Assembly: GCA_051877215.1 (NCBI GenBank)
Contig: JBJEIR010000083.1
Coordinates: 1 to 15,845, forward strand
DNA length: 15,845 nucleotides
Reading direction: 5' to 3'
From: RGIG1959 sp051877215
Lineage (GTDB): Bacteria; Bacillota; Clostridia; Oscillospirales; Acutalibacteraceae
The notes below the pieces were generated by a model that did not search any database, was not told the origin of the DNA, and saw only the letters and a list, made by a program, of their open reading frames with translations. Positions 1 to 6,647 of this stretch are shown here, piece after piece (the stretch's first letter is position 1; each line of letters starts with the position of its first letter). Both the position numbers and the translations under genes were made by a program.

Positions 1-102
1 TACACAGGCGAAGAGCCTTGAAAATACAGGGTTTATTGAGGGTTAAATAGATAAACCGGAATTTATGTAGGGAAAGAAACCGTAGACATACGGGAGACCC
101 CC

Positions 103-1092
103 TTGCCAAAGGTCGGCGACAACGATGTGCTGGTGCAAAATCTGTACTCGAGCATCTGCGGGACGGATGTGGCGGTATTTCTTCACGGCCCGAACACCGG
201 CCACAAGGTCACCGTAGGCGGTGAGTTCGGCCACGAGACGGTTTCCCGCGTTGTCAAGGTCGGCAAACAGGTCACGGAATTTGCCGTCGGCGAACGGGTA
301 TACCCGTATCCGTTATACGCCAAAAACGATACCAAGCGGGCGGGAACCATCGGCGGGTTCTCGGAATATATTCTGATTCCGAACGCGAAGCGCAACCATT
401 CGCTCTATCCGGTGGACAACCGTATTTCCGACCGGCTTGCCAGCCTGATCGAGCCGTTCACCGTCGGCTGCAGAGCGGCGCGGCGGGGAATGATCCCAAA
501 CGGCGCAGGCCGCTATATAGCAGGGCAGTCCGCCGTGGTTTTCGGCAGCGGCACGATCGGGATCGCCGCTGCCGTTGCGTTTAAGCATTTCGGCATGGAC
601 AAGGTGATGATCTGCGACCGCTCGGATTTTCGCCTCAAGCTCGCGGCAAGCCTCGGCTTTGAGACCTGCAACCCCGCGAAAGACGACTATGAGGCCCATG
701 CAAACGATTTCTTCGGAACCGCGCCGTCGCTGGGCGGCAAAACCGCCGATATTGACTGCTGGCTGGACGCAGCCGGAGCCGAAAGTATTCTCGAATCCTT
801 TCTGCATCTCGGAAAAATCGAAAGCCGCTTTGTCTGTGTTGCGGTCAATTCTGTCCCGCGCACAATCGATCTGCTGCACATGACCTACGCCCAGCAGAGC
901 ATTATCGGCTCCGGCGGCTATATGCCGGAGGATGTATGGGATGTACAGGACATGATGACCTGCGGCAAGTGGAAGTTGGAAAGCATCATCACCCACGAAT
1001 TTCCGTTAGACGAGCTGAAAACCGCCATCCGAACCGCCGCCGATGTCGACCGCGCGGGCAATGTGGTCATCAAAATGAGCGGCAATCGGTGA
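103..1092 (+). CDS. Zinc-type medium-chain alcohol/polyol dehydrogenase, N-terminus uncertain
   Basis: Probable zinc- and NAD(P)-dependent oxidoreductase of the medium-chain dehydrogenase family; the substrate cannot be told. Visible are the catalytic-zinc Cys in ICGTD (C19), the GEFGHE motif (H44, E45), the IEPFTVG motif (E117, the usual fourth zinc position), and a Rossmann GSGTIG motif (148-153) followed by CDRSD, where the aspartate suggests NAD preference. The four-cysteine structural-zinc lobe normally after GDRV is absent; the chain runs from GERVYPYPLYAK straight to GGFSEY. The TTG at 103 has GGGAG six bases upstream. However, codons 55-102 in the same frame read TGIYVGKETVDIRETPL, which resembles the family's first beta strand, and an in-frame TAA at 52-54 precedes them with no ATG or GTG between. 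So the true start is either TTG 103 (329 aa, slightly short) or the 5' end is damaged. It ends before a terminator shared with the convergent amt gene. Confidence 0.8.
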   Translation: MPKVGDNDVLVQNLYSSICGTDVAVFLHGPNTGHKVTVGGEFGHETVSRVVKVGKQVTEFAVGERVYPYPLYAKNDTKRAGTIGGFSEYILIPNAKRNHSLYPVDNRISDRLASLIEPFTVGCRAARRGMIPNGAGRYIAGQSAVVFGSGTIGIAAAVAFKHFGMDKVMICDRSDFRLKLAASLGFETCNPAKDDYEAHANDFFGTAPSLGGKTADIDCWLDAAGAESILESFLHLGKIESRFVCVAVNSVPRTIDLLHMTYAQQSIIGSGGYMPEDVWDVQDMMTCGKWKLESIITHEFPLDELKTAIRTAADVDRAGNVVIKMSGNR

Positions 1093-1191
1093 GGGCGGTC
1101 ACCGTGCGGCCGCATGCGGACAAAAGGGCGCATGCGCATAAATGCCGTTTTCCTCCATGACAGGAACGCCGACAGCAAAAAAATACAGTTA

Positions 1192-1228
1192 AAAAAGGCG
1201 CCGCTTTTCAAAAAAGCCGCGCCTTTTT
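1192..1228. terminator. Bidirectional terminator between dehydrogenase and amt
   Basis: A 17-base arm (1192-1208) pairs with 1212-1228 with one mismatch and a three-base loop. The arms are A-rich on one side and T-rich on the other, so the hairpin ends in a T run on both strands. It lies between the convergent ends of the dehydrogenase and the ammonium transporter and would serve both. Confidence 0.8.
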
Positions 1229-1272
1229 ATAGTTTTTATAGGAACCGTTTGAATACCCGCCGTCGGGAAAGT

Positions 1273-3009
1273 TTATTCGTACTCGTCCTGCATGGCGGCA
1301 TAGCCCTCCTCGCCGGTACGAACCTTTACGGCGTTCTCCGCATTGAATACAAAGATCTTGCCGTCGCCGATATTACCGGTATAGAGCACTTTTTTAGCGG
1401 TCTCTATGACCTGCCGCACAGGCACCTTGCAGACCACGATTTCCACCTTAATCTTAGGCAGAAGCGTCATCTCCACCTCGACGCCGCGGTAATAATTGGC
1501 CTGCCCCTTCTGCACGCCGCAGCCGAGCACCTGTGTCACCGTCATGCCCGTGACGCCGATCTCGTTCATCGCCGCCTTGAGCTCCTCAAACTTCGCCTGC
1601 TTCATCAAAATATCCACCTTGGTGATCTTCACATCCGAGGCCACCGGCGCCTCCGTACTCATAATCTGCACGGGAACCGCTTCATCAACAGGCGCTTTCC
1701 GTGACACGGCTTCGGGGGCGGAAAACGCCGTCGGACCGCTCATCGTGCTCGGCATAAAGTCGGCATAGCTGCTGACAAGATTGTGCTCGGTGATGTCCAG
1801 ACCGCGGATCTCCTCCTCGCGGGAGGCACGCAGACCCATGGTGTGCTTGATGATGAGGAACACAGCCGTCATGACCACTGCGACCCACGCGATGACCGAC
1901 ACCACGCCGAGGCATTGTACGCCGAGGAACGACCAATCGGAAAAGCCGTTATAGAAGAGGCCGAGCGGCACACCGCTGTCGCCGGTCGCCGTGGAGAAAA
2001 GTCCCGTGAGGATCGTGCCGGCGGCGCCGCACATACCGTGAACGCCCACCGCGCCGACCGGGTCGTCAATCTTCAGCACTTTATCGACAAATTCAATGCC
2101 GAACACCACAATAAACGCCGCGATCAATCCGATAAAGAACGCGCCGATCGGATCGACCATGTCGCAGCCGGCCGTGATGGCGACAAGCCCGGCCAGCGAG
2201 CCGTTGAGCGTCATGGAAACATCCGGCTTTTTATAGCGAATCCAGGTGATGATCATCACGGATACGGTGGAAACCGCCGCCGCCAGATTGGTGGTCATGA
2301 AGATGCTGCCCATGGAGCTGAGCACCTCGTCGCCCTCCGCGCAAACGGTCGAGCCGCCGTTGAACCCAAACCAGCAGAACCACAGAATAAACACACCCAG
2401 CGCGCCGAGCGTCAGGCTGTGGCCGGGAATGGCGCGCGGCTTGCCGTCCTTGCCGTATTTTCCGATACGGGGCCCGAGGATTTTGGCGCCGACAAGCGCC
2501 GCCACACCGCCGACCATATGCACCGCGGTCGAACCGGCAAAATCATGAAAGCCGAGCTGAGCAAGCCAGCCGCCGCCCCAAATCCAGTGGCCGGAAATGG
2601 GATAAACAACGGCGCTGATGACGGCGCTGTATACGCAGTAGGCGGCAAACTTTGTGCGTTCCGCCATGGCGCCCGAAACAATGGTCGCCGCCGTTGCGCA
2701 AAAGACCGTTTGGAAAACGACAAAGGCGTATTTCGGAACGCCCTGCGGAAGAATGTCGGTATACGCGCCCATCGTCAGGAAATCAAGTCCTCCGATAAAC
2801 GCGCTGTTGCCGGCAAACATAATGCCGAACCCGAACAGCCAAAAAATCGGCGTGCCGATTGAAAAATCCATGAGATTTTTCATAATGATGTTGCCCGCGT
2901 TTTTCGCACGGGTGAAGCCTGTCTCCACCATGGCAAACCCCGCCTGCATAAAAAAGACCAGCGCGGCGGCGATCAGCACCCATATGGTGCTCGCAGATGA
3001 AAATTCCAT
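1273..3009 (-). CDS. amt: Ammonium transporter fused to a C-terminal PII (GlnK-like) domain
   Basis: A 578-residue membrane protein joining an Amt channel (about 1-400) to a PII signalling domain (about 461-578) through a flexible linker rich in Ala, Pro and Ser. In the Amt part, the twin pore histidines are H164 (in STAVHMVGG) and H324 (in GVHGMCG), with the conserved D156 in DFAGS. The chain begins directly with the first membrane helix, with no signal peptide. In the PII part, the 2-oxoglutarate/ATP site residues are kept (GVQKGQ, TGNIGDGKIFV, RTGEEG). The T-loop reads NYYRGVEVEMTLLPK: the residue equivalent to Tyr51 of E. coli GlnB is Val (V512), so classical uridylylation at that site is not possible. 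In unfused systems GlnK plugs AmtB when nitrogen is plentiful; here the regulator is tethered, so control probably depends on ligand binding alone. The start has an AGGAGG site seven bases upstream. The gene stands alone. Confidence 0.95.
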   Translation of the reverse strand: MEFSSASTIWVLIAAALVFFMQAGFAMVETGFTRAKNAGNIIMKNLMDFSIGTPIFWLFGFGIMFAGNSAFIGGLDFLTMGAYTDILPQGVPKYAFVVFQTVFCATAATIVSGAMAERTKFAAYCVYSAVISAVVYPISGHWIWGGGWLAQLGFHDFAGSTAVHMVGGVAALVGAKILGPRIGKYGKDGKPRAIPGHSLTLGALGVFILWFCWFGFNGGSTVCAEGDEVLSSMGSIFMTTNLAAAVSTVSVMIITWIRYKKPDVSMTLNGSLAGLVAITAGCDMVDPIGAFFIGLIAAFIVVFGIEFVDKVLKIDDPVGAVGVHGMCGAAGTILTGLFSTATGDSGVPLGLFYNGFSDWSFLGVQCLGVVSVIAWVAVVMTAVFLIIKHTMGLRASREEEIRGLDITEHNLVSSYADFMPSTMSGPTAFSAPEAVSRKAPVDEAVPVQIMSTEAPVASDVKITKVDILMKQAKFEELKAAMNEIGVTGMTVTQVLGCGVQKGQANYYRGVEVEMTLLPKIKVEIVVCKVPVRQVIETAKKVLYTGNIGDGKIFVFNAENAVKVRTGEEGYAAMQDEYE

Positions 3010-3024
3010 AAAGCAACCTCCTCA

Positions 3025-3110
3025 AAGTCGGCGGGAATCCCGCTCTTATCAGGCATGACAAAACGGCGCCGTGAGCCTTCGCCCACAGCGCCGTTGCTGC
3101 CGTATCCGAT
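3025..3110 (-). promoter_or_regulatory. Structured 5' leader of the amt gene (possible attenuator)
   Basis: The predicted leader is about 100 nt. AACGGCGCTGTG (minus strand, 3094-3083) can pair with CACGGCGCCGTT (3073-3062; 12 bp with one G-T), followed at once by TTTTGT: an intrinsic-terminator shape ahead of the coding region. A smaller hairpin (GCGGG-att-CCCGC, about 3031-3043) sits just before the ribosome binding site. The 5' end of the leader (GCCCCA) could instead pair with TGTGGGC in the left arm of the terminator-like stem, which would give an alternative fold. No known riboswitch class is recognised; regulation by attenuation is an inference. Confidence 0.45.
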
Positions 3111-3116
3111 GGGGCT

Positions 3117-3145
3117 ATCATAGCACATCCCTTCTCGCCTGTCAA
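3117..3145 (-). promoter_or_regulatory. Promoter for the amt gene
   Basis: On the minus strand, -35 TTGACA (3145-3140), a 17-base spacer and -10 TATGAT (3122-3117). This is near-consensus for the vegetative sigma factor, and transcription should start near 3110. No sigma-54 type GG-GC element was noticed, unlike many proteobacterial amtB promoters. Confidence 0.85.
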
Positions 3146-3376
3146 CCCATTTTTGCAATTTTATTTTGCAAATATTTCATTTTCATGTATTTTTTCTGAT
3201 TTTTTCTCGGAAAATTGCTTTTATTTTGAATTTATTTTAATTTTAAATTTCAAAAAGAAGGTTGAAGAGGAGACAAAGCGACCATATCTGCCGCGCGTTT
3301 GAGAATCGGCCTTCTCACTTGAGAAATCCCGCCTGCTCGGCATAGGCACGGCAAGATATTTTCTGCCAAAAATGGC
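3146..3376. other. AT-rich intergenic spacer between divergent promoters
   Basis: Gene-free spacer between the amt and ilvA promoters. The part from 3150 to 3260 is strongly AT-rich, unlike its GC-rich surroundings. One small dyad is visible at 3300-3317 (TGAGAA, six-base gap, TTCTCA), followed by a further GAGAA; it could be a repressor site but nothing proves it. No convincing open frame is present. Confidence 0.4.
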
Positions 3377-3405
3377 TTGACAAACGCAGATAAAGGGACT
3401 ATGCT
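3377..3405 (+). promoter_or_regulatory. Promoter for the T-box-ilvA-ridA transcript
   Basis: -35 TTGACA (3377-3382), a 17-base spacer and -10 TATGCT (3400-3405). The predicted start near 3412 lies just before the first conserved part of the T-box leader. Confidence 0.8.
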
Positions 3406-3411
3406 TAATAC

Positions 3412-3656
3412 ATACCGATGAAATGTGATGACAGGGATCCGCTTTGGCAGACCGTTTCCTCGCAGAGAGCCGCCGCTTGGTGAAAGGCGGCAGGAAAGCT
3501 GTCAAAGACATCACCCCCGAACAGATTCGCCGAAACCGCCGCACGGCGCAAAGTAAGCGGATACGGCCGCTCCCCGTTAACGGAGCATGCTATGACAGTA
3601 GTATGGTGGTACAGCGAAAGATCAGGCTTTCGTCCATATCGGACGAAAGCTTTTTT
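3412..3656 (+). promoter_or_regulatory. T-box leader, probable isoleucine specifier (ATC)
   Basis: A tRNA-sensing leader that switches between terminator and antiterminator. Stem I shows the AGAGAG bulge (3464-3469), an apical stem GCCGCC/GGCGGC enclosing GGTGAAA, and a helix CTTTGGCAG (3432-3440) with CTGTCAAAG (3499-3507). Right after that helix, on the 3' side where the specifier loop is expected, stands ATC followed by A (3510-3513), an isoleucine codon. The antiterminator is clear: ATGG (3603-3606) pairs with CCAT (3634-3637), bulge TGGTACA (3607-3613) contains the TGGT that pairs with a tRNA ACCA end, and GCGAAAG pairs with CTTTCGT. The competing terminator is GCTTTCGTCC (3626-3635) with GGACGAAAGC (3641-3650) and six T. 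Uncharged tRNA-Ile would turn on the genes downstream. T-box identity is strong; the specifier assignment is a little less sure. Confidence 0.9.
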
Positions 3657-3700
3657 ATCGCCTTGTTCCGCCCGAACAGCACGGAAGGGAAGGACAACAA

Positions 3701-4900
3701 ATGCTGACACTCGACAAAATCTATCATGCCAATTTCGTACTCAGGGACATTATCCGACGCACCGATCTGATCTATGCGCCGAATATCCGCTCCGACTGCG
3801 AGGTGTATCTCAAAACGGAAAACCTGCAGATCACCGGTTCCTTTAAAGTGCGCGGATCGGCATATAAAATTTCGCAGCTCTCGGACGAGGAAAAGCAACA
3901 CGGCGTGATTGCCTGCTCGGCGGGCAACCACGCGCAGGGCGTCGCGATGGCGGCGACCAAAAACGGGATTTCCTCTCTCATCTGTCTGCCGGACGGCGCG
4001 CCGATTTCCAAGGTCGAGGCGACCAAGCACTACGGAGCCAAGGTGGAGCTTGTCAAGGGCGTATACGACGACGCCTACGCGCGCGCATTGCAGCTGAAAG
4101 AAGAACGGGGCTATACCTTTATTCACCCGTTTGACGACGAGGATGTCATCGCAGGGCAGGGCACCATCGGGCTTGAGGTGCTCGAGCAGCTTGCGGATGC
4201 CGACGCCGTGGTTGTTCCGGTGGGCGGCGGCGGCCTGATTTCGGGCGTCGCCTTTGCCATCAAATCGCTGCGCCCGCAATGCAAGGTGTACGGCGTACAG
4301 GCAAGCGGCGCCGCCTCGATGGTTCACGCGCTTGAGGTCGGCAAGGCGGAAGCCCTCCCCTTTGCCACCACCGTCGCGGACGGCATTGCCGTCAAAAAAG
4401 CCGGCGAGCTGACCTATCAGCTTTGCCGCGACTATGTCGACGAGATTGTCACCGTCACCGACGATGAAATTTCCACCGCCATTCTGACGCTGATTGAACA
4501 GCAAAAGCTGATTGCGGAGGGTGCGGGCGCCGTATCGGTCGCCGCCGTCCTCTTTGACAAAATCCCCGTCAAGGGCAAAAAGGTCGTGTGTCTGGTATCG
4601 GGCGGCAACATCGATGTCACCATCCTCTCCCGCGTCATCAACCGCGGCCTTCTGAAAACCGGCCGTTCGGCGGATATCACCGTTGAGCTGACCGACAAGC
4701 CGGGACAGCTCAGCGGCGTCTCGGAAATCGTCGCAAACGAGGGCGGCAATGTCGTCGCCGTTTATCACGACCGCGCCGATCTCAATACTGCCATCACCGC
4801 CTGCTATCTGCGGCTGGTGCTGGAAACGCGCGATCATGCGCATGTCGAAAAAATCAAAAATGCGCTGACAGATGCGGGCTATAAGCTGCTTGATCGCTAA
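3701..4900 (+). CDS. ilvA: Threonine ammonia-lyase (threonine dehydratase) with ACT domain
   Basis: A PLP enzyme that deaminates threonine to 2-oxobutanoate and ammonia, the first step toward isoleucine. The PLP lysine is K49 in TGSFKVRG; also visible are SAGNHAQG (N76), the phosphate-binding GGGG loop (175-178) and SGGN (300-303). An ACT regulatory domain follows (about 325-399, ADITVELTDKPGQLSG). The 399-residue length fits the short ACT-bearing form rather than the roughly 500-residue E. coli IlvA with two ACT-like units. Sequence alone would leave a catabolic role open, but the T-box with an isoleucine codon points to a biosynthetic one. The ATG at 3701 is preceded by a purine-rich GGAAGGGAAGGA. 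ridA follows 47 bases later with no terminator between. Confidence 0.95.
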   Translation: MLTLDKIYHANFVLRDIIRRTDLIYAPNIRSDCEVYLKTENLQITGSFKVRGSAYKISQLSDEEKQHGVIACSAGNHAQGVAMAATKNGISSLICLPDGAPISKVEATKHYGAKVELVKGVYDDAYARALQLKEERGYTFIHPFDDEDVIAGQGTIGLEVLEQLADADAVVVPVGGGGLISGVAFAIKSLRPQCKVYGVQASGAASMVHALEVGKAEALPFATTVADGIAVKKAGELTYQLCRDYVDEIVTVTDDEISTAILTLIEQQKLIAEGAGAVSVAAVLFDKIPVKGKKVVCLVSGGNIDVTILSRVINRGLLKTGRSADITVELTDKPGQLSGVSEIVANEGGNVVAVYHDRADLNTAITACYLRLVLETRDHAHVEKIKNALTDAGYKLLDR

Positions 4901-4947
4901 GCGATCATCTATTGTCTGCACAGCATCATACAAAAGGAGGATGTTTT

Positions 4948-5322
4948 ATGGCAACCATTATTCACACCGATACCGCTCCTGCGGCGATCGGCCCGTATTC
5001 TCAGGCGGTCGTGAGCGGTTCGCTGGTTTTCACCTCGGGTCAGATCGCGATCAACCCGCAAAGCGGCTGTGTCGAAGCAACCACCATTGAGGGACAGACC
5101 GAACAGGTGATGAAAAACCTCGGTGAGGTGCTCAAGGCGGCGGGATCGAGCTATGAAAAAGCCGTCAAAACCGTTTGCTTTTTGGCAAACATGGAGGATT
5201 TTTCGGCCTTCAACGACATCTACGGGCGGTATTTTACGGGCAAACCGGCGCGCTCCTGCGTCGCCGCCAAAGCCCTGCCGAAAGGCGTGCTGGTTGAAGT
5301 GGAGGTCATTGCCGAGGTATAA
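4948..5322 (+). CDS. ridA: RidA family 2-iminobutanoate/2-iminopropanoate deaminase
   Basis: A 124-residue RidA/YjgF protein, a soluble trimer that hydrolyses the enamine/imine intermediates released by PLP dehydratases. Family features are the N-terminal IGPYSQAV, the SGQI segment, and near the C-terminus KPARSCVAAKALPKGVLVEVEVIA, where R102 is the substrate-binding arginine (R105 in E. coli) and E117 the likely catalytic glutamate. The ATG at 4948 has AAAAGGAGG seven bases upstream, so it is preferred over the in-frame ATG at 4912. Placed just after ilvA in the same transcript, it should clear the 2-aminocrotonate/2-iminobutanoate made by that enzyme, and be induced with it when charged tRNA-Ile runs low. 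Confidence 0.96.
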   Translation: MATIIHTDTAPAAIGPYSQAVVSGSLVFTSGQIAINPQSGCVEATTIEGQTEQVMKNLGEVLKAAGSSYEKAVKTVCFLANMEDFSAFNDIYGRYFTGKPARSCVAAKALPKGVLVEVEVIAEV

Positions 5323-5392
5323 AAGCCGCCGCATCGGCCGCTCTGTGTTCCGATGGGCTCCCTATTTCTTTGCGCATATCCTTTTAACCGCC

Positions 5393-5428
5393 AATCCGGA
5401 GCAGGAATCCCCTGCCCCGGATTTTTTT
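5393..5428 (+). terminator. Terminator after ridA
   Basis: AATCCGGAGCAGG (5393-5405) pairs with CCTGCCCCGGATT (5411-5423), one mismatch and a five-base loop, followed by seven T. It ends the ilvA-ridA transcript. Confidence 0.85.
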
Positions 5429-5486
5429 GCGCAAAAAAGCTCCGACAATCCTATCGCCCAAAAGTACACCTTGCCGTTTGATCCCG

Positions 5487-6347
5487 TCAGACCGTTTGGG
5501 TGCCCATTGCGGCGCGTGCGTCTCCGTCACAGCGCGGCACCCGCTCATACGCCGCACACCCGCTTCGCAAATCCAAAACCCGTTTTCCCCGCTCCCACAA
5601 CCGCACGCGGATATCCGCATTGCCGCTTTCGCGGATGATGCCCGACATCTGTCCTCTCATCGGTGACAAAAGCGGATATCCGCCGTGTAAAGGGGTTATA
5701 TCGATCTCCAGCAATTGTTTGCCCCGCGAGAGGCAGAGATGTCCTTCCTCGGCCGCCAGAATATGCACGCCGTTATAGGTCGCAAAGCGATATTCCCGAC
5801 CGCGATATACAAGCGCACAGATACAGCCCGTAAAGCTCCCTTTCCCGAAAGGAATATGCGCGACAGACGCCATGACGGCGCACGGCTCCGAAAAGTTGTT
5901 GCATTGCAGCCACAGATATGCGCGGGGAAAGGAGGTGCCGCTGTCCTTTTCGATGTATCCGACGCCGCCGTCAAAACCGGTATACTTCCCCTCCACCGTC
6001 AGTCCCCCGCTGAGCGTATGCGCCATACTGATGACGCCGTGACGGCATTCCATGGGCAGAAACCGAAACGGTCCCATAATGTCGGAGCGAAGCGGCGTAA
6101 AGCGCCCGTACTTTATGTCCCCGCTCACACCCGGCAGTCGGATCCTACAGCCGAACGGCGCAAACAAACAGTCTCCGGCGTGAATAATTCCGTCTCTCAC
6201 CGTCACCTTTGGCACGGCAAAATAGCGGGATGTGTTTTCGGAAATCATCTGCACAAACGCGCCGCTTTGTGCTCTGCCCGGTATAAAAGCCGCCATGCTA
6301 TAGCCCTTTTGATGTTTAAAATACCAACCCTCAAAGCCTTTGCGCAT
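5487..6347 (-). CDS. Tocopherol cyclase-like protein, function unknown
   Basis: A 286-residue soluble protein that I place in the tocopherol cyclase-like family (in plants and cyanobacteria, VTE1 closes the chromanol ring). Family-like stretches are FEGWYFKHQ (5-13), FIPG (21-24), then SDIMGPFRFLPMEC (88-101), GVISMAHTLSGGLTVEG (104-120) and GYIEKDSGTSFPRAYLWLQCN (from 130). The order and spacing match family members in Firmicutes as I remember them. Anaerobic Firmicutes do not make tocopherol, so the substrate is unknown; binding or changing a lipid or prenyl-type molecule is only a guess. The ATG at 6347 has AAAGGGG six bases upstream. The last 30 or so residues are rich in Arg, Ala and Gly and look unconserved. 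It is a single gene, divergent from the glycosyltransferase pair. Confidence 0.75.
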   Translation of the reverse strand: MRKGFEGWYFKHQKGYSMAAFIPGRAQSGAFVQMISENTSRYFAVPKVTVRDGIIHAGDCLFAPFGCRIRLPGVSGDIKYGRFTPLRSDIMGPFRFLPMECRHGVISMAHTLSGGLTVEGKYTGFDGGVGYIEKDSGTSFPRAYLWLQCNNFSEPCAVMASVAHIPFGKGSFTGCICALVYRGREYRFATYNGVHILAAEEGHLCLSRGKQLLEIDITPLHGGYPLLSPMRGQMSGIIRESGNADIRVRLWERGKRVLDLRSGCAAYERVPRCDGDARAAMGTQTV

Positions 6348-6465
6348 ACCGTACCCCTTTGTTATCCGCCTGTGCGATATTTTTTACCCGTATCCTTTTG
6401 CTTTTAATAGTATCGGCCGCTTTTCTTTCGATCATGTATACCGCAGCCGGGCACAGCAAAAAAAC

Positions 6466-6499
6466 AGCAGGAGATTTTTTCGACATCCTCTGCTTTTTC
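6466..6499. terminator. Possible bidirectional terminator or attenuator hairpin
   Basis: AGCAGGAGAT (6466-6475) pairs with ATCCTCTGCT (6485-6494) with one mismatch and one G-T, with T runs on both sides. It lies in the divergent spacer, upstream of both neighbouring genes, so its job is unclear. It may insulate the two promoters. Confidence 0.4.
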
Positions 6500-6528
6500 T
6501 TGCGTTTTTATTACAAATAGGGTATACT
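6500..6528 (+). promoter_or_regulatory. Promoter for the glycosyltransferase-acyltransferase pair
   Basis: -35 TTGCGT (6500-6505), a 17-base spacer and -10 TATACT (6523-6528). The start near 6535 falls at the beginning of the 21-bp repeats. Confidence 0.65.
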
Positions 6529-6533
6529 GACCA

Positions 6534-6596
6534 TATGGAAAACAGTATTTTCCATATAGAAAACCGTATTTTCCATATAGAAAACAGTATTTTTGA
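6534..6596 (+). repeat. Three tandem 21-bp near-palindromic repeats
   Basis: Three adjacent 21-base units at 6534-6554, 6555-6575 and 6576-6596 differ at only a few positions. The first holds a dyad TGGAAAA-CAGTA-TTTTCCA, and the others keep most of it. They lie directly at and after the predicted transcription start and before the coding region. They could be stacked operators for a dimeric regulator, or form RNA hairpins in the leader. The period is a multiple of three, and the + strand reads as an open heptad repeat (ENSIFHI, ENRIFHI, ENSIFEN) from an ATG at 6535, but that ATG lacks a ribosome binding site. Confidence 0.85.
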
Positions 6597-6647
6597 AAAT
6601 GAGGATCGTCTATCCACCCCATCGTTTTGAACAGGGATTTGATAAGC

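Noticed and set aside
1783..2862. Long open frame on the + strand opposite amt
   Set aside because: It is an antisense shadow of the GC-rich amt coding region; its product is low-complexity, rich in Arg, His and Asp, with no domain.
3444..3707. 87-codon frame upstream of ilvA
   Set aside because: It lies across the T-box stems and terminator and has no ribosome binding site; the RNA structure explains the sequence.
3590..4933. 447-codon open frame opposite ilvA
   Set aside because: ilvA on the other strand has complete family motifs and control signals; the antisense product resembles no family.
4912..4947. Upstream ATG for ridA
   Set aside because: The ATG at 4948 has an ideal AAAAGGAGG seven bases before it and begins the conserved domain; the longer form would place that site inside the coding region.
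5500..6407. Overlapping + strand frames opposite the tocopherol cyclase-like gene
   Set aside because: They lack ribosome binding sites and family motifs, while the minus strand frame is conserved.
6535..6630. Leader peptide of heptads (ENSIFHI) before the glycosyltransferase
   Set aside because: No ribosome binding site before its ATG, which lies at the predicted transcription start; the heptads follow automatically from the 21-bp DNA repeat. Kept only as a note under the repeat.
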